Made by a program: the position numbers and the translations under genes | The notes under the pieces: model-generated | Databases searched by the model: none | The model's input: only the letters and a program-made list of their open reading frames with translations | What the model was told of the DNA's origin: nothing | Part shown: in pieces, positions 24,719-34,351 of the stretch | Position numbering within the stretch: position 1 is the first letter of the stretch | How the letters are laid out: each line of letters opens with the position of its first letter | Assembly (NCBI GenBank): GCA_019635285.1 | Contig: JAHBZS010000038.1 | Coordinates: 1-46,403 of the forward strand | Origin: Rubrivivax sp. | GTDB lineage: Bacteria; Pseudomonadota; Gammaproteobacteria; Burkholderiales; Burkholderiaceae_C | Length of the DNA stretch: 46,403 nucleotides | Direction of reading: 5' to 3'

Positions 24719-26917
24719 TCAGCCCGCGGCGCCCTGCTTGACCTTCAGCCGCCAGGCGTGCAGCAGCGGCTCGGTGTAGCCGCTGGGCTGCACCAGCCCC
24801 TTGAACACCAGGTCGCTGGCCGCCTGGAAGGCGGCCGACTCGTCGAAGCGGCCGGCCATCTTCTGGTACAGCGGGTCGCCGGCGTTCTGCTGGTCCACCA
24901 CCTTGGCCATGCGCTTGAACGTGGCCTTGACCTGCGCCTTGGTGACGATGCCGTGCAGCAGCCAGTTGGCGATGTGCTGGCTGCTGATGCGCAGCGTGGC
25001 GCGGTCTTCCATCAGGCCGACGTTGTGGATGTCCGGCACCTTGCTGCAGCCCACGCCCTGGTCGATCCAGCGCACCACGTAGCCCAGGATGCCCTGCGCG
25101 TTGTTCTCGATCTCCTGCTGCTTCTCGGCATCGCTCCACTTCGGCTTGCTGGCCACCGGCACCGTCAGCAGGGCTTCGAGGATGGCGTCGCGCACGGCAT
25201 CGACGTCGGTCTTCTCCAGCTCCTTCTGCACCTTGAACACGTCCACCTGGTGGTAGTGCAGCGCGTGCAAGGTGGCCGCGGTCGGGCTGGGCACCCAGGC
25301 GGTGTTGGCGCCGGCGCGCGGTTGCGCGATCTTCTGCTCCATCATGGCCTTCATCAGGTCGGGCATGGCCCACATGCCCTTGCCGATCTGCGCCTTGCCG
25401 CGCAGCCCGCACTCCAGCCCGACCAGCACGTTGCTGCGCTCGTAGGCCTGGATCCAGGCGCTGCTCTTCATGTCGCCCTTGCGGATCATCGGGCCGGCAT
25501 GCATGGCGGTGTGCATCTCGTCGCCGGTGCGGTCGAGGAAGCCGGTGTTGATGAAGGCCACGCGGTCGGCGGCGGCGGCGATGCAGGCCTTGAGGTTGAC
25601 GCTGGTGCGGCGCTCCTCGTCCATGATGCCGAGCTTGACGGTGGCCTGCGGCAGGCCGAGCAGCTTCTCGACGCGGCCGAACAGCTCGCTGGCGAAGGCC
25701 ACCTCGGCCGGGCCATGCATCTTCGGCTTGACGATGTACACCGAGCCGAAGCGGCTGTTGCGGATGCCATTGGCACCATGGCCCTGCAGGTCGTGCAGCG
25801 CGATCGCCGTGGTGACCACCGCGTCCAGGATGCCTTCGGGAATCTCCTGCCCGTCGCCCCACAGCACGGCAGGGTTGTTCATCAGGTGGCCGACATTGCG
25901 CACGAACAGCAGCGAGCGGCCGTGCAAGGTCACCGGCTTGCCGTCGGCGCCGGTGTAGACGCGGTCCGGGTTAAGGCCGCGGGTGAAGGTGCTGCCGCCC
26001 TTGCTGACCTGCTCGGTCAGCGTGCCCTTCAGGATGCCCAGCCAGTTGCCGTAGGCCTGCACCTTGTCGTCGGCATCGACCACGGCGACCGAATCCTCCA
26101 GGTCCAGGATCGTCGACAGCGCGGCCTCGACCACCAGGTCGGCCACGCCGGCGGGGTCGTCCTTGCCGATCGAGTGGCTGCGGTCGATGCGGATGTCCAG
26201 GTGCAGCCCGTGGTGCTGCAGCAGCACCGACGACGGCGCCGCGGCGTCGCCCTGGTAGCCGACGAACTGCGCCGGCTTGGCCAGGCCGACCACGCGGCCG
26301 TCCTTCAGCGTGACCTTCAGCGCGCCGCCTTCGACGCGGTACTGCGTGGAATCGAGGTGCGAGCCGCGCTGCAGCGGCGCGCAGCGGTCGAGCACGTGGC
26401 GCGCGTATTCGATGACCTTGGCGCCGCGCTTGGGGTTGTAGCCGCTGCCCTTTTCGCAGCCGTCGGCCTCGGACAGCACGTCGGTGCCGTAGAGCGCGTC
26501 GTACAGCGAGCCCCAGCGCGCGTTGGCCGCGTTCAGCGCATAGCGCGCGTTGGTGATCGGCACCACCAGCTGCGGGCCGGCCTGCAGCGCCAGCTCGGCA
26601 TCGACGTTCTTCGTCGTGGCCTTCACCTTGGCCGGCACCGGTACCAGGTAGCCGATGCTCTGCAGGAACTTGCGGTACTTGGCCATCTTCTTGATGGGGC
26701 CGGGGTTGGCCTTGTGCCAGGCGTCCATCTCGGCTTGCAGGCGGTCGCGCTCGGCCAGCAGCGCGGCGTTCTTCGGGGCCAGGTCGTGCACGATGGCATC
26801 GAAGCCCTGCCAGAAGACGGCCGGCTCGATGCCCGTGCCGGGCAGCACCTGGTCTTCGATGAAGCGGTAGAGGTTGGTCGCGACTTGCAGGCGGTGGACG
26901 GTGGTGCGGTCGGTCAT
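24719..26917 (-). CDS. glcB: Malate synthase G
   Basis: Condenses glyoxylate with acetyl-CoA to malate in the cytoplasm. 732 residues, the normal size for isoform G. Diagnostic segments include [33 protein letters not shown]-like [27 protein letters not shown], and [16 protein letters not shown] with the catalytic acid nearby, then [16 protein letters not shown]. The start at 26917 gives [13 protein letters not shown] and overlaps the haloacid dehalogenase stop by four bases, so the two genes are coupled. Divergent from the LysR gene two positions upstream, which may control both. Confidence 0.97.
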   Translation of the reverse strand: MTDRTTVHRLQVATNLYRFIEDQVLPGTGIEPAVFWQGFDAIVHDLAPKNAALLAERDRLQAEMDAWHKANPGPIKKMAKYRKFLQSIGYLVPVPAKVKATTKNVDAELALQAGPQLVVPITNARYALNAANARWGSLYDALYGTDVLSEADGCEKGSGYNPKRGAKVIEYARHVLDRCAPLQRGSHLDSTQYRVEGGALKVTLKDGRVVGLAKPAQFVGYQGDAAAPSSVLLQHHGLHLDIRIDRSHSIGKDDPAGVADLVVEAALSTILDLEDSVAVVDADDKVQAYGNWLGILKGTLTEQVSKGGSTFTRGLNPDRVYTGADGKPVTLHGRSLLFVRNVGHLMNNPAVLWGDGQEIPEGILDAVVTTAIALHDLQGHGANGIRNSRFGSVYIVKPKMHGPAEVAFASELFGRVEKLLGLPQATVKLGIMDEERRTSVNLKACIAAAADRVAFINTGFLDRTGDEMHTAMHAGPMIRKGDMKSSAWIQAYERSNVLVGLECGLRGKAQIGKGMWAMPDLMKAMMEQKIAQPRAGANTAWVPSPTAATLHALHYHQVDVFKVQKELEKTDVDAVRDAILEALLTVPVASKPKWSDAEKQQEIENNAQGILGYVVRWIDQGVGCSKVPDIHNVGLMEDRATLRISSQHIANWLLHGIVTKAQVKATFKRMAKVVDQQNAGDPLYQKMAGRFDESAAFQAASDLVFKGLVQPSGYTEPLLHAWRLKVKQGAAG

Positions 26918-27654
26918 GGCGTCGTGTTGCGTGGGGTGGAAGTGGGGAAGAAGTCGAGCACGGCGCGCAGGCTGGTGCCCGTGCGGGTGGGTTCGGCGCC
27001 GAGCTGTTCCGGCGGCAGGCCGCCGCGGTTGACCCACAGCGTGCTGTAGCCGTACCAGGTGGCGCCGATCGCGTCCCAGCCGTTGCTGGACACGAACAGG
27101 ATGTCGCGCGCCGGCAGCTTCAGCGCGGCCGGGCCCAGCGCATAGGCCGCCGGGTCGGTCTTGTAGCGCCGCGCCTCGTGCACGCTGAGCAGCGGGTCGA
27201 GCAGGCCGTCGAGGCCGGCGCTCTTCACCGCCACGGCCAGCATCTGCGGGTCGCCGTTGCTCAGCACGCCGGTGGGCACGCCGCGCGCCTTCAGCGCCTG
27301 CAGCACCGCCTTGTTCTCCGGAAAGCAGCTCAGGTGGTGGTACTGGTTCATCAGCCGGTCTTCGGCCGGCGCGTCCATGGGCAGCGCCAGGCGTTGCGCC
27401 GCATAGCGCAGCGCGGCGCGCGTGAGCTCCCAGAACGGGCGGTAGCGCTCGCCCTGCGGGCTGCTCATCGAGACCAGCCGGGTGTATTCGATCTGCTTGT
27501 CGCGCCACAGCACGGCCAGCCGCTCGCCCTGCGCCGGGAACAGCTGCTCGGCCAGGGTGGCCACGCTGTAAACGTCGAACAGCGTGCCGTAGGCGTCAAA
27601 GAGCACGGCGCGCGGCAATGCGCGCAGGCGGGGCGACGGGGCGGCAGGCTCCAT
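26914..27654 (-). CDS. Haloacid dehalogenase type II (L-2-haloacid dehalogenase family)
   Basis: A 246-residue HAD-superfamily hydrolase. The nucleophile is D20 in [13 protein letters not shown] of motif II are in GVLSNGD, the lysine is in [10 protein letters not shown] and the acidic end motif is [15 protein letters not shown], which with FDAYGTLFD marks the haloacid type II clade. Such enzymes turn 2-haloacids into 2-hydroxyacids; haloacetate would give glycolate. The downstream malate synthase G uses glyoxylate, one oxidation step away, and the four-base overlap suggests a joint role, though many such genes act on other phosphorylated or halogenated acids. Confidence 0.92.
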   Translation of the reverse strand: MEPAAPSPRLRALPRAVLFDAYGTLFDVYSVATLAEQLFPAQGERLAVLWRDKQIEYTRLVSMSSPQGERYRPFWELTRAALRYAAQRLALPMDAPAEDRLMNQYHHLSCFPENKAVLQALKARGVPTGVLSNGDPQMLAVAVKSAGLDGLLDPLLSVHEARRYKTDPAAYALGPAALKLPARDILFVSSNGWDAIGATWYGYSTLWVNRGGLPPEQLGAEPTRTGTSLRAVLDFFPTSTPRNTTP

Positions 27655-27703
27655 GGCAGGAATCTATGCCGAACACGGCGCGCCATTGCGTACCGCAAGG
27701 GTC

Positions 27704-27731
27704 TTGGATTTATAACAATTCGAGTGGTAAT
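27704..27731 (+). promoter_or_regulatory. Possible promoter of the LysR gene
   Basis: TTGGAT and GGTAAT, 16 bases apart, in a notably AT-rich stretch between the divergent LysR and dehalogenase genes. The match to sigma-70 boxes is moderate. The same stretch may hold the LysR operator. Confidence 0.3.
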
Positions 27732-27739
27732 CTGTGGCG

Positions 27740-28645
27740 ATGGACCGACTAAAGCAAATCGAATCGTTCGTAGCGGTGGCCATGAAAGGCAGCCTGACCG
27801 CGGCCGCCCATGCGGAAAGCGTGGCGCCGGCGGTCATCGGGCGGCGCATCGACGCCTTGGAGGAGCGCCTGGGCGTGAAGCTGCTGGTGCGCACCACGCG
27901 GCGCATCACGCTGACCCACGAAGGCAGCGCCTTCCTCGAAGATTGTCAGCGCTTGCTCGCCGATATCGCCAACGCCGAAGCCAGTGTCAGCGCCGGCGGC
28001 GTGAAGGCCAGCGGACACCTGCGCATCACCGCGCCGGCCGGTTTCGGGCGGCGCCACGTGGCGCCGCTGGTGCCGCAGTTCCTGCAGCAGCATCCCGAGG
28101 TGAGCCTGTCGCTGAACCTCAGCGACCGCGTCGTGGACATCGTCAACGAGAGCGTGGATTGCGCCATCCGCGTCGGCGACCTGCCCGATTCCAGCCTGGT
28201 CAGCGTGCGCCTGGCCGACAACCGGCGGCTGTGCGTGGCCACGCCCGACTACCTGAAGCGCGCCGGCGTGCCGGCGCACCCGTCGGAGCTGGCCCGGCAC
28301 GAGTGCCTGGTGCTGTCCTCGGACGCCAGCCAGACGCGCGGCTGGGCCTTCATGGTGGACGGCGAACTGATCTACCTGCGCCCGCGCGGCCGCCTCGACT
28401 GCAGCGACGGCCAGGTGCTGCACGACTGGTGCGCGCGCGGCCTGGGCATCGCCTGGCGCAGCACCTGGGAGGTGGAGCGCGAGGTGGCCGACGGCCGGCT
28501 CGTCGCGCTGCTGGAGGCGTTCACCGCGCCGCCCAACGGCATCTACGCGGTGTTTCCGCAGCGCAAGCACCTGCCGCTGCGCGTGCGCCTGTGGATCGAC
28601 TTCATCAAGCACCACTACGGCGACCCCGGCTACTGGCGCGGCTGA
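27740..28645 (+). CDS. LysR-family transcriptional regulator
   Basis: A 301-residue regulator with the winged helix-turn-helix at about 5-62 (RLKQIESFVAVAMKGSLTAAA to LLVRTTRRITLT) and a periplasmic-binding-like effector domain from about 90 on (GHLRITAPAGFGRRHVAPLV). ATG at 27740 is chosen; an upstream GTG would add two residues. It is transcribed away from haloacid dehalogenase-glcB with 85 bases between, the classic arrangement for a LysR protein and its target, so control of that pair is likely but not shown. Confidence 0.93.
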   Translation: MDRLKQIESFVAVAMKGSLTAAAHAESVAPAVIGRRIDALEERLGVKLLVRTTRRITLTHEGSAFLEDCQRLLADIANAEASVSAGGVKASGHLRITAPAGFGRRHVAPLVPQFLQQHPEVSLSLNLSDRVVDIVNESVDCAIRVGDLPDSSLVSVRLADNRRLCVATPDYLKRAGVPAHPSELARHECLVLSSDASQTRGWAFMVDGELIYLRPRGRLDCSDGQVLHDWCARGLGIAWRSTWEVEREVADGRLVALLEAFTAPPNGIYAVFPQRKHLPLRVRLWIDFIKHHYGDPGYWRG

Positions 28646-28672
28646 GCCGGCCGCGCCGGGGCAGCGCCGCCG

Positions 28673-28939
28673 TCACTTCTTGGCGTCGGCCTCGCACTTC
28701 TTCATGAAGCTGTCTTTGGCGGCGCCGGCCAGCGGCTTGCCGTCCTTGCTCACCGCCTTGGTGGCGCAGCTGCTGGCGGCGCCGGCGTCGGCCTCGCACT
28801 TCTTCATGAAGCTGGTCTTGGCGGCGCCGGCCAGCGGCTTGCCATCCTTGCTGACGGCCTTGGCCTCGCAGTCGGACGCGGCGTGGGCACTGACGCCGGC
28901 AAAGGCGGCCAGCAGGGCGATGATCAGGGTCTTCTTCAT
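28673..28939 (-). CDS. PsiF-repeat secreted protein
   Basis: A short exported protein of 88 residues with a signal peptide (MKKTLIIALLAAFAGVSAHA). The mature part is two near-identical units of about 29 residues, each with the PsiF pattern C-x3-AVSKDGKPLAGAAK-x-SFMKKC, also conserved at the DNA level. PsiF of E. coli is induced by phosphate starvation; its role is unknown, and no pho box was identified here. The gene is convergent with the LysR gene and 110 bases downstream of the kinase stop. Confidence 0.88.
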   Translation of the reverse strand: MKKTLIIALLAAFAGVSAHAASDCEAKAVSKDGKPLAGAAKTSFMKKCEADAGAASSCATKAVSKDGKPLAGAAKDSFMKKCEADAKK

Positions 28940-29048
28940 TCGGGCTTCTCCGGTTTGAAAAGGCACACGCCGCCGCGCAGGGCAGCCAACCGGGACAGCC
29001 CCGGCCTTCCCTGAACGCCGCTGGCCGCCCCGGCGATGACAGCCGGCT

Positions 29049-30467
29049 TCAGAGGATGCGCCGCGGATGGGCCAGCGCCTCGTGCGCGGCATGCAGCCGG
29101 CGCACCAGCACGCGGATGAAGGCGGCGTCGAACAGCCGGCGCGTGCCCAGGCTCAGGCGCTCGAGCATCTGGGGCGTGAACGAGATCGTCGTCGCCGGTT
29201 CGGAGACGATGACGTCGGCGCTGTGGATGCGCAGCTCGGGGTTCGGCGCCAGGTAGGCCATCTCGCCCACCGACGTGCCGGCGCCGAGCTGCGCCACGCG
29301 CTGGCCGCCGCGGTACACCTCCACCTGGCCCTGGGCGATGATGTGGAAGGTGTTACCTTCCTGCCCCTGGCGGTACAGCGCGTGGCCGAAGGGGCAGCGC
29401 TGCCAGTGCGCCCGGTGCACCACCTCCCACAACTCGACATCGCCGAAGCCGGAGAAGAACTCCAGCGCACGCAGCAGGTTGAAGCGCTCCGAATCGAGCA
29501 CCGCCTGCAGCGGGCCGCGCGGCACGTCGCCATTGGCGACCAGCGCGGACAGGTCCTGCGCGAAGCTGTCCCAGTCGGGATAGCGATCCTCGCGGCGCTT
29601 GCTCAGCGCGCGGGCGATCAGCCGGTCCAGCTTGGGCGGCACACCGTCGCGCAGCAGCTGCAGCGAGGCCGGCGCGGCGTGGTAGATCTGGTGCATCAGC
29701 GCCGCCTGCTGCGTGGCGTCGAACGGCGGCCGCCCGGCGATCAGGTGGTACAGCACGCCGGCCAGCGCATAGATGTCGGCACGGGCGTCGAGCACGTCGC
29801 CGTCCAGCTGCTCGGGCGACATGTAGGCCAAAGAGCCCACGCGGAACACCTGCGTGCGCTCCGACTGCAGGTTCATGACGCTGCCGAAGTCGCTGATCTT
29901 GACGTCGACCACCTGGTCGTGTCGCAGGGTGGCCAGGATGTTGGCCGGTTTCACGTCGCGGTGGATCAGGCCCTGGCGATAGACATAGCCCAGCGCCATC
30001 GCACACTTGAAGCCGATCTCGACCACCTGCTCCAGCGACAGCAGCGCGTCGGCGCGGCAGAAGCGGCGCAGCGTCGTGCCGTTGACGTATTCCATGACGA
30101 GATACGGCGCATCGCCGTCGTCCACCGCGTCATGGATCTGCACCACGTTCGGATGCTGCAGCCGCCCCACCAGCGCCGCCTCGGCCGCGAAGAAGTGCTG
30201 CTGGAAGTGCCCTTCGGGCGTGTCCTCGGCGGCGCCGCGACGCACGCGCTTGATGGCCACCTCGCGCTGGTGGAATTCGTCCCAGGCCAGGAACACCTCG
30301 CTGGTCGCGCCTTCTCCCAGCCGGGCGCGCACGGCGTACTTGCCGATCTGTGCCGGCCAGGCGGTGGCGGAGGGGGCTTGAACGGTCATCTGCGGATCGG
30401 GCGACAGCACGCCCATCGCCGATGGTGCCAGCCGCGGCGCGCTGGCGGCAGGCGGCGTTGGCGGCAT
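29049..30467 (-). CDS. Serine/threonine protein kinase with C-terminal cyclic nucleotide-binding-like domain
   Basis: A 472-residue soluble Hanks-type kinase. The glycine loop GEGATSEVF (51-59), K73, E96, catalytic HRDVKPANIL (169-178) and DFG (193-195) are all intact, and SPEQL marks the activation segment end. From about 338 to 440 a cNMP-binding-like beta roll follows, with GNTFHIIAQGQVEVYRGG and VGEMAYL resembling the phosphate-binding cassette; whether it binds cAMP or c-di-GMP cannot be told. The first 40 residues are Pro/Ala-rich; MTVQAP at 30389 is an alternative start. Divergent from argS. Confidence 0.92.
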   Translation of the reverse strand: MPPTPPAASAPRLAPSAMGVLSPDPQMTVQAPSATAWPAQIGKYAVRARLGEGATSEVFLAWDEFHQREVAIKRVRRGAAEDTPEGHFQQHFFAAEAALVGRLQHPNVVQIHDAVDDGDAPYLVMEYVNGTTLRRFCRADALLSLEQVVEIGFKCAMALGYVYRQGLIHRDVKPANILATLRHDQVVDVKISDFGSVMNLQSERTQVFRVGSLAYMSPEQLDGDVLDARADIYALAGVLYHLIAGRPPFDATQQAALMHQIYHAAPASLQLLRDGVPPKLDRLIARALSKRREDRYPDWDSFAQDLSALVANGDVPRGPLQAVLDSERFNLLRALEFFSGFGDVELWEVVHRAHWQRCPFGHALYRQGQEGNTFHIIAQGQVEVYRGGQRVAQLGAGTSVGEMAYLAPNPELRIHSADVIVSEPATTISFTPQMLERLSLGTRRLFDAAFIRVLVRRLHAAHEALAHPRRIL

Positions 30468-30503
30468 CCTTCACACTGCGACGGGGCGAGGGCGGGCCAA
30501 CCT

Positions 30504-30509
30504 TAGAAT
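30504..30509 (+). promoter_or_regulatory. Possible -10 element for argS
   Basis: TAGAAT ends six bases before the argS ATG, so transcription from it would begin at or next to the start codon and give a leaderless or nearly leaderless mRNA. No -35 box was found. Confidence 0.25.
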
Positions 30510-30515
30510 CCTCGC

Positions 30516-32246
30516 ATGATCCAAGCCAAGCAGGAGCTGCTGCAGGCGCTACAGACAGTGCTCGCACAGATGGCTCCCGACGCGGCGCCGGTCAGCGCCT
30601 TCGAATCGCCGAAGATCGCCGCACACGGCGACCTGGCCATCACTGCCGCGATGGCGCTGGCGCGCACGCTGAAGAAGAAGCCGCGCGACCTGGCCGAGAC
30701 GCTGGTCGAGCAATTGCGTGCGCAGCCCGCGGTGCAGCGCTGGGTGCAGGACCTGGAGATCGCCGGCCCCGGCTTCGTCAACCTGCGGCTGACGCCGGCG
30801 GCGCGCCAGTCGGTGGTCACCGAAGTGCTGCGCGACGGCGCCGCCTTCGGCAGCCAGCCGCGCCGCGACGAGCGCGTGCTGGTCGAGTTCGTCTCGGCCA
30901 ACCCGACCGGGCCGCTGCACGTCGGCCATGCGCGCCAGGCGGCGCTGGGCGACTGCATCTGCAACCTGTTCGAAGCGCAGGGCTGGCAGGTGACGCGCGA
31001 GTTCTATTACAACGACGCCGGCGTGCAGATCGCCAACCTGGCGACGTCGACGCAGGCCCGGCTGCAGGGCCTGAAGCCCGGCGACGCCGGCTGGCCGGAA
31101 GCGGCCTACAACGGCGACTACATCGACGACATCGCCGAGGCCTATCGCGCGCGCGCCACGGTCAAGGCCGACGACCGCGAGTTCACCGCCTCGGGCGATG
31201 CACACGACCTGGACGACGTGCGCCAGTTCGCCGTGGCCTACCTGCGCCGCGAGCAGGACCTGGACCTGCAGGCCTTCGGCGTGCGCTTCGATCACTACTT
31301 CCTGGAATCCAGCCTGTACACCAGCGGCCGCGTCGAAGCCACGGTGCAGCGCCTGGTGGCCGGCGGCGACACCTACGAAAGCGACGGCGCGCTGTGGCTG
31401 CGCAGCACCGACTACGGCGACGACAAGGACCGCGTGATGCGCAAGTCGGCGCCGGGCGGCAGCGGCGCTGCGGCCGCTGCGGGCGGCTACACCTACTTCG
31501 TGCCCGATGTCGCGTATCACATCAACAAGTTCGAGCGCGGCTTCCACAAGGTCATCAACGTGCAGGGCAGCGACCACCACGGCACGATCGCGCGCGTGCG
31601 CGCCGGGCTGCAGGCCGCCCGCCTGGGCATCCCGAAGGGCTTCCCCGACTACCTGCTGCACAAGATGGTGACGGTGATGCGCGGCGGCCAGGAGGTGAAG
31701 ATCTCCAAGCGCGCCGGCAGCTACGTGACCTTGCGCGACCTGATCGACTGGACCAGCCGCGACGCGGTGCGCTTCTTCCTCATCAGCCGCAAGGCGGACA
31801 CCGAGTTCGTCTTCGACATCGATCTGGCGCTGAAGGCCAACGACGAGAACCCGGTGTTCTACGTGCAGTACGCGCACGCCCGCATCTGCTCGGTGCTGGC
31901 GCAGTGGGAGCACGGGCTGGACGCGCCGGACCTGTCGCTGCTGGTCGCCCCCGCCGAGCAGGCGCTGATGCTGAAGCTGGCCGAATACCCCGAGATGCTG
32001 GCGCGAGCCGCTGCCGACTTGGCGCCGCACGACCTGGCTTTCTACCTGCGCGACCTGTCGGCCGCGTTCCATGCCTACTACGCTGCCGAGCGCTTCCTCG
32101 TCGACGACCTGGCCCTGGCGCGCGCGCGCCTGGCGCTGCTGGCCGCCACGCGCCAGGTGCTGCGCAACGCCTTGCGGCTGCTGGGCGTGAGCGCGCCCGA
32201 GTCGATGGCGCGCGAGGCGGCGCCGCTGCCCCAGGAGGCCGCATGA
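30516..32246 (+). CDS. argS: Arginyl-tRNA synthetase
   Basis: Charges tRNA-Arg in the cytoplasm. 576 residues, full length. The class I HIGH motif appears as HVGHA in [13 protein letters not shown] (about 130-142), and the KMSKS-equivalent as [15 protein letters not shown]. The N-terminal Add-1 domain and the C-terminal anticodon-binding DALR domain (ending [10 protein letters not shown]) are both present. A four-base overlap (ATGA) links it to the SPOR-domain gene. Confidence 0.97.
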   Translation: MIQAKQELLQALQTVLAQMAPDAAPVSAFESPKIAAHGDLAITAAMALARTLKKKPRDLAETLVEQLRAQPAVQRWVQDLEIAGPGFVNLRLTPAARQSVVTEVLRDGAAFGSQPRRDERVLVEFVSANPTGPLHVGHARQAALGDCICNLFEAQGWQVTREFYYNDAGVQIANLATSTQARLQGLKPGDAGWPEAAYNGDYIDDIAEAYRARATVKADDREFTASGDAHDLDDVRQFAVAYLRREQDLDLQAFGVRFDHYFLESSLYTSGRVEATVQRLVAGGDTYESDGALWLRSTDYGDDKDRVMRKSAPGGSGAAAAAGGYTYFVPDVAYHINKFERGFHKVINVQGSDHHGTIARVRAGLQAARLGIPKGFPDYLLHKMVTVMRGGQEVKISKRAGSYVTLRDLIDWTSRDAVRFFLISRKADTEFVFDIDLALKANDENPVFYVQYAHARICSVLAQWEHGLDAPDLSLLVAPAEQALMLKLAEYPEMLARAAADLAPHDLAFYLRDLSAAFHAYYAAERFLVDDLALARARLALLAATRQVLRNALRLLGVSAPESMAREAAPLPQEAA

Positions 32247-32852
32247 AGACATCCCGCGGCGGTTTCCTGATCGGGCTGATCGTCGGCCTGCTGCTCGGGC
32301 TGGTGCTGGCGCTGGGCGTGGCGATGTACGTCACCAAGGTGCCGGTGCCCTTCATCAACAAGGTGCCGCAGCGCACGGCCGACCAGGACGCGGCCGAGGC
32401 CGAGCGCAACAAGAACTGGGACCCCAACGCCGGCCTGGGCGCCAAGCCCGGCAGCCGTCCGGCGGCGCCGGCTCCCGCGGCGCCCACCACCTCCACGGCG
32501 CCGGCCATGGCGCCGCGCCGCCCGCACTGGCCGCCGCCCGCGCTGTCATGACGCCGCCGGCCGCCACCGCGGCCACGCCGGCGCCCGTGCCGCCTCCAGG
32601 CCGGGCGCGACCGGGCTGATGTTCTTTGCCCAGGCCGGCGCCTTCACCCGCGCCGACGACGCCGAAGCCCAGCGCGCGAAGCTGGCGCTGATGGGCCTGG
32701 ACGCCAAGGTGACGGAACGCGAACAGGCAGGCCGCACCGTCTACCGTGTACGGGTCGGGCCCTTCGAGGCCCGTGGCCAGGCCGATGCCGCCATCGAGAG
32801 GCTGCAGGCGGCCGGCGTCGACTCCACCCTGGTGCGCGTCGAACGGCAATGA
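32243..32852 (+). pseudogene. SPOR-domain membrane protein, frameshifted
   Basis: The N-terminal part (from [11 protein letters not shown] with one membrane helix, about 7-30) reads to a stop at 32551. The typical C-terminal SPOR domain (MFFAQAGAFTRADDAEAQR to STLVRVERQ) continues in a different frame up to 32852. Between them, the third frame encodes an Ala/Pro-rich linker, so at least two indels in this 82% GC-like stretch are needed to restore one frame. SPOR proteins bind denuded peptidoglycan at the septum; the FtsN-like layout fits. Either a dead gene or a sequencing error. It follows argS and precedes dsbA. Confidence 0.75.
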
Positions 32853-32904
32853 ACTTTGCCTGCGCACCCGACTCAGTACTGCCGATGCAGACAAAGGAAC
32901 CCCG

Positions 32905-33549
32905 ATGAAGCGCCGTGACTTTTCGTTGCAACTTGCTGCCGCCGGCCTGGGCACCGTGTGGGCCACGTCGGCCGGCGCGCAGGGCGGGCCGGTGGAAGGC
33001 ACGCACTACACCAAGCTGGCGCAACCGGTGCCGGTCTCGGTGCCGGCCGGCAAGATCGAGGTGATCGAATTCTTCTCCTACGGCTGCCCGCACTGCTTCG
33101 CGCTGGAGCCGACGCTGGAGCCCTGGGCCAAGCGGCTGCCGGACGACGTGGTCTTCAAGCGCGTGCCGGTGGGCTTCAATGCGCTGTACGAGAACTACCA
33201 GAAGATCTACTACGCGCTGGAGGCGATGGGCCAGGTCGAGAACATGCACCGCAAGGTGTTCAACGCCATCCACCAGCAGCGCCTGCGTCTGGACAAGGAG
33301 GCCGACATCGCCGCCTTCATGACGGCCAACGGCATCGACGGCGCGAAGTTCGTCGAGCTGTACAAGTCCTTCACGGTGCAGACCAAGGCCAAGCAGGCGC
33401 AACAGCTGAGCCAGGCGTACAAGATCGAAGGCGTGCCTACGCTGGCCGTGCAGGGCCGCTACACCACCTCCGGGTCGCAGGCCGGCAGCAACGAACGTGC
33501 GCTGGCGGTGGCCGACGCACTGGTGCAGACGGCGCGCAAACCCGGCTGA
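32905..33549 (+). CDS. dsbA: Thiol:disulfide interchange protein DsbA
   Basis: Periplasmic oxidase that inserts disulfide bonds in exported proteins. 214 residues with the CPHC active site (C61-C64) in FFSYGCPHCFALEPTLEPW and the cis-proline in EGVPTLAV. The N-terminus MKRRDFSLQLAAAG has a twin-arginine-like start, uncommon for DsbA but frequent in Burkholderiales copies, so export by Sec or Tat is open. An AAAGGA site lies seven bases before the start at 32905. DsbB is not in the window. Confidence 0.93.
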   Translation: MKRRDFSLQLAAAGLGTVWATSAGAQGGPVEGTHYTKLAQPVPVSVPAGKIEVIEFFSYGCPHCFALEPTLEPWAKRLPDDVVFKRVPVGFNALYENYQKIYYALEAMGQVENMHRKVFNAIHQQRLRLDKEADIAAFMTANGIDGAKFVELYKSFTVQTKAKQAQQLSQAYKIEGVPTLAVQGRYTTSGSQAGSNERALAVADALVQTARKPG

Positions 33550-33610
33550 TCCGCCGCGCAAGCGCGGCACAACTGCCCGGATTCCCGCGCTGGGGCATGG
33601 CCCCGCAGGC

Positions 33611-33616
33611 TAGAAT
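33611..33616 (+). promoter_or_regulatory. Possible -10 element for lptA-lptB-rpoN
   Basis: TAGAAT, 26 bases before the lptA GTG start, lies in the gap after dsbA. No clear -35 box; the same hexamer occurs before minC and argS. Confidence 0.25.
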
Positions 33617-33642
33617 GGCCTGCAAGTTTCGTGCCTTGAAAA

Positions 33643-34281
33643 GTGCTGCCCCCTAGCCTCGTTCCTGCCCGCCTGGCTGCCCTGCTGCTGGCCACGACCG
33701 TCCTGTGCGCTGCACCGGTGCATGCCGAAAGGGCCGACCGCAACAAGCCGATGTCCATCGAGGCCGACCAGCCCGGCAGCGTCGACCTGCAGCGGCAGAT
33801 CGTCATCTTCAACGGCAACGTGGTCATCACGCAGGGCACGATGCTGCTGCGTGCCGACAAGGTGGAACTGCGTGAACGGCCCGACGGCTACCGCGAAGCC
33901 AAGGCCATCGGCACGGCCGAGCGGCCGGCCAGCTTCCGGCAGAAGCGGGACGGCGTCGATGAAACCGTCGAGGGCGTGGCCGAGCGCATCGAGTTCGATG
34001 CCAAGACGGACACGCTGCGCTTCGTCGGCAATGCGGCGGTACGGCGGCTGCGTGCCGGCGTGCTGGCCGACGAGATCACCGGTTCGCTGATCACCTGGGA
34101 CAACACCAACGAGCTGTTCAAGGTGACGGGCGGCGCGGTGACGCCCAACAACCCGACGGGCCGCGTGCGTGCCGTGCTCGCCCCACGCGAGGAATCGGCG
34201 GCATCGGCAGCGTCGGCCGCTTCGGCACCGAAGGTGACGCTGCCGCTGAAGCCGTCGGGCACGCTCGGGGCGCCGCGTTGA
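33643..34281 (+). CDS. lptA: Lipopolysaccharide transport periplasmic protein LptA
   Basis: Builds the periplasmic bridge that carries LPS from LptBFGC to the outer membrane. 212 residues with a signal peptide (about 1-28, ending VHAE) and an OstA/LptA domain starting at [15 protein letters not shown] and [24 protein letters not shown] at 33643 is chosen for the signal peptide. A Ser/Ala/Pro-rich C-terminal tail follows. lptC, its usual upstream partner, is missing; dsbA lies there instead. Followed after 70 bases by lptB. Confidence 0.92.
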   Translation: MLPPSLVPARLAALLLATTVLCAAPVHAERADRNKPMSIEADQPGSVDLQRQIVIFNGNVVITQGTMLLRADKVELRERPDGYREAKAIGTAERPASFRQKRDGVDETVEGVAERIEFDAKTDTLRFVGNAAVRRLRAGVLADEITGSLITWDNTNELFKVTGGAVTPNNPTGRVRAVLAPREESAASAASAASAPKVTLPLKPSGTLGAPR

Positions 34282-34308
34282 GCACCGCACGGCCGTTCCA
34301 CGGGCGCA

Positions 34309-34328
34309 CAGCCCCCCTTGGGGGGCTG
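34309..34328. repeat. G/C-tract hairpin between lptA and lptB
   Basis: Nine-base arms CAGCCCCCC and GGGGGGCTG with a TT loop. Lies 28 bases after the lptA stop and 23 before lptB. Sequences of this form occur often in Comamonadaceae-type genomes as small dispersed repeats, from memory; a role as attenuator or mRNA stabiliser is possible. Confidence 0.6.
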
Positions 34329-34351
34329 GCGCGGCGCGCTTGGGGGGCCTT

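Noticed and set aside
24606-27508. N-terminal extension of malate synthase G up to 27508
   Set aside because: The extended part runs out of frame over the dehalogenase gene; the family start [10 protein letters not shown] lies at 26917.
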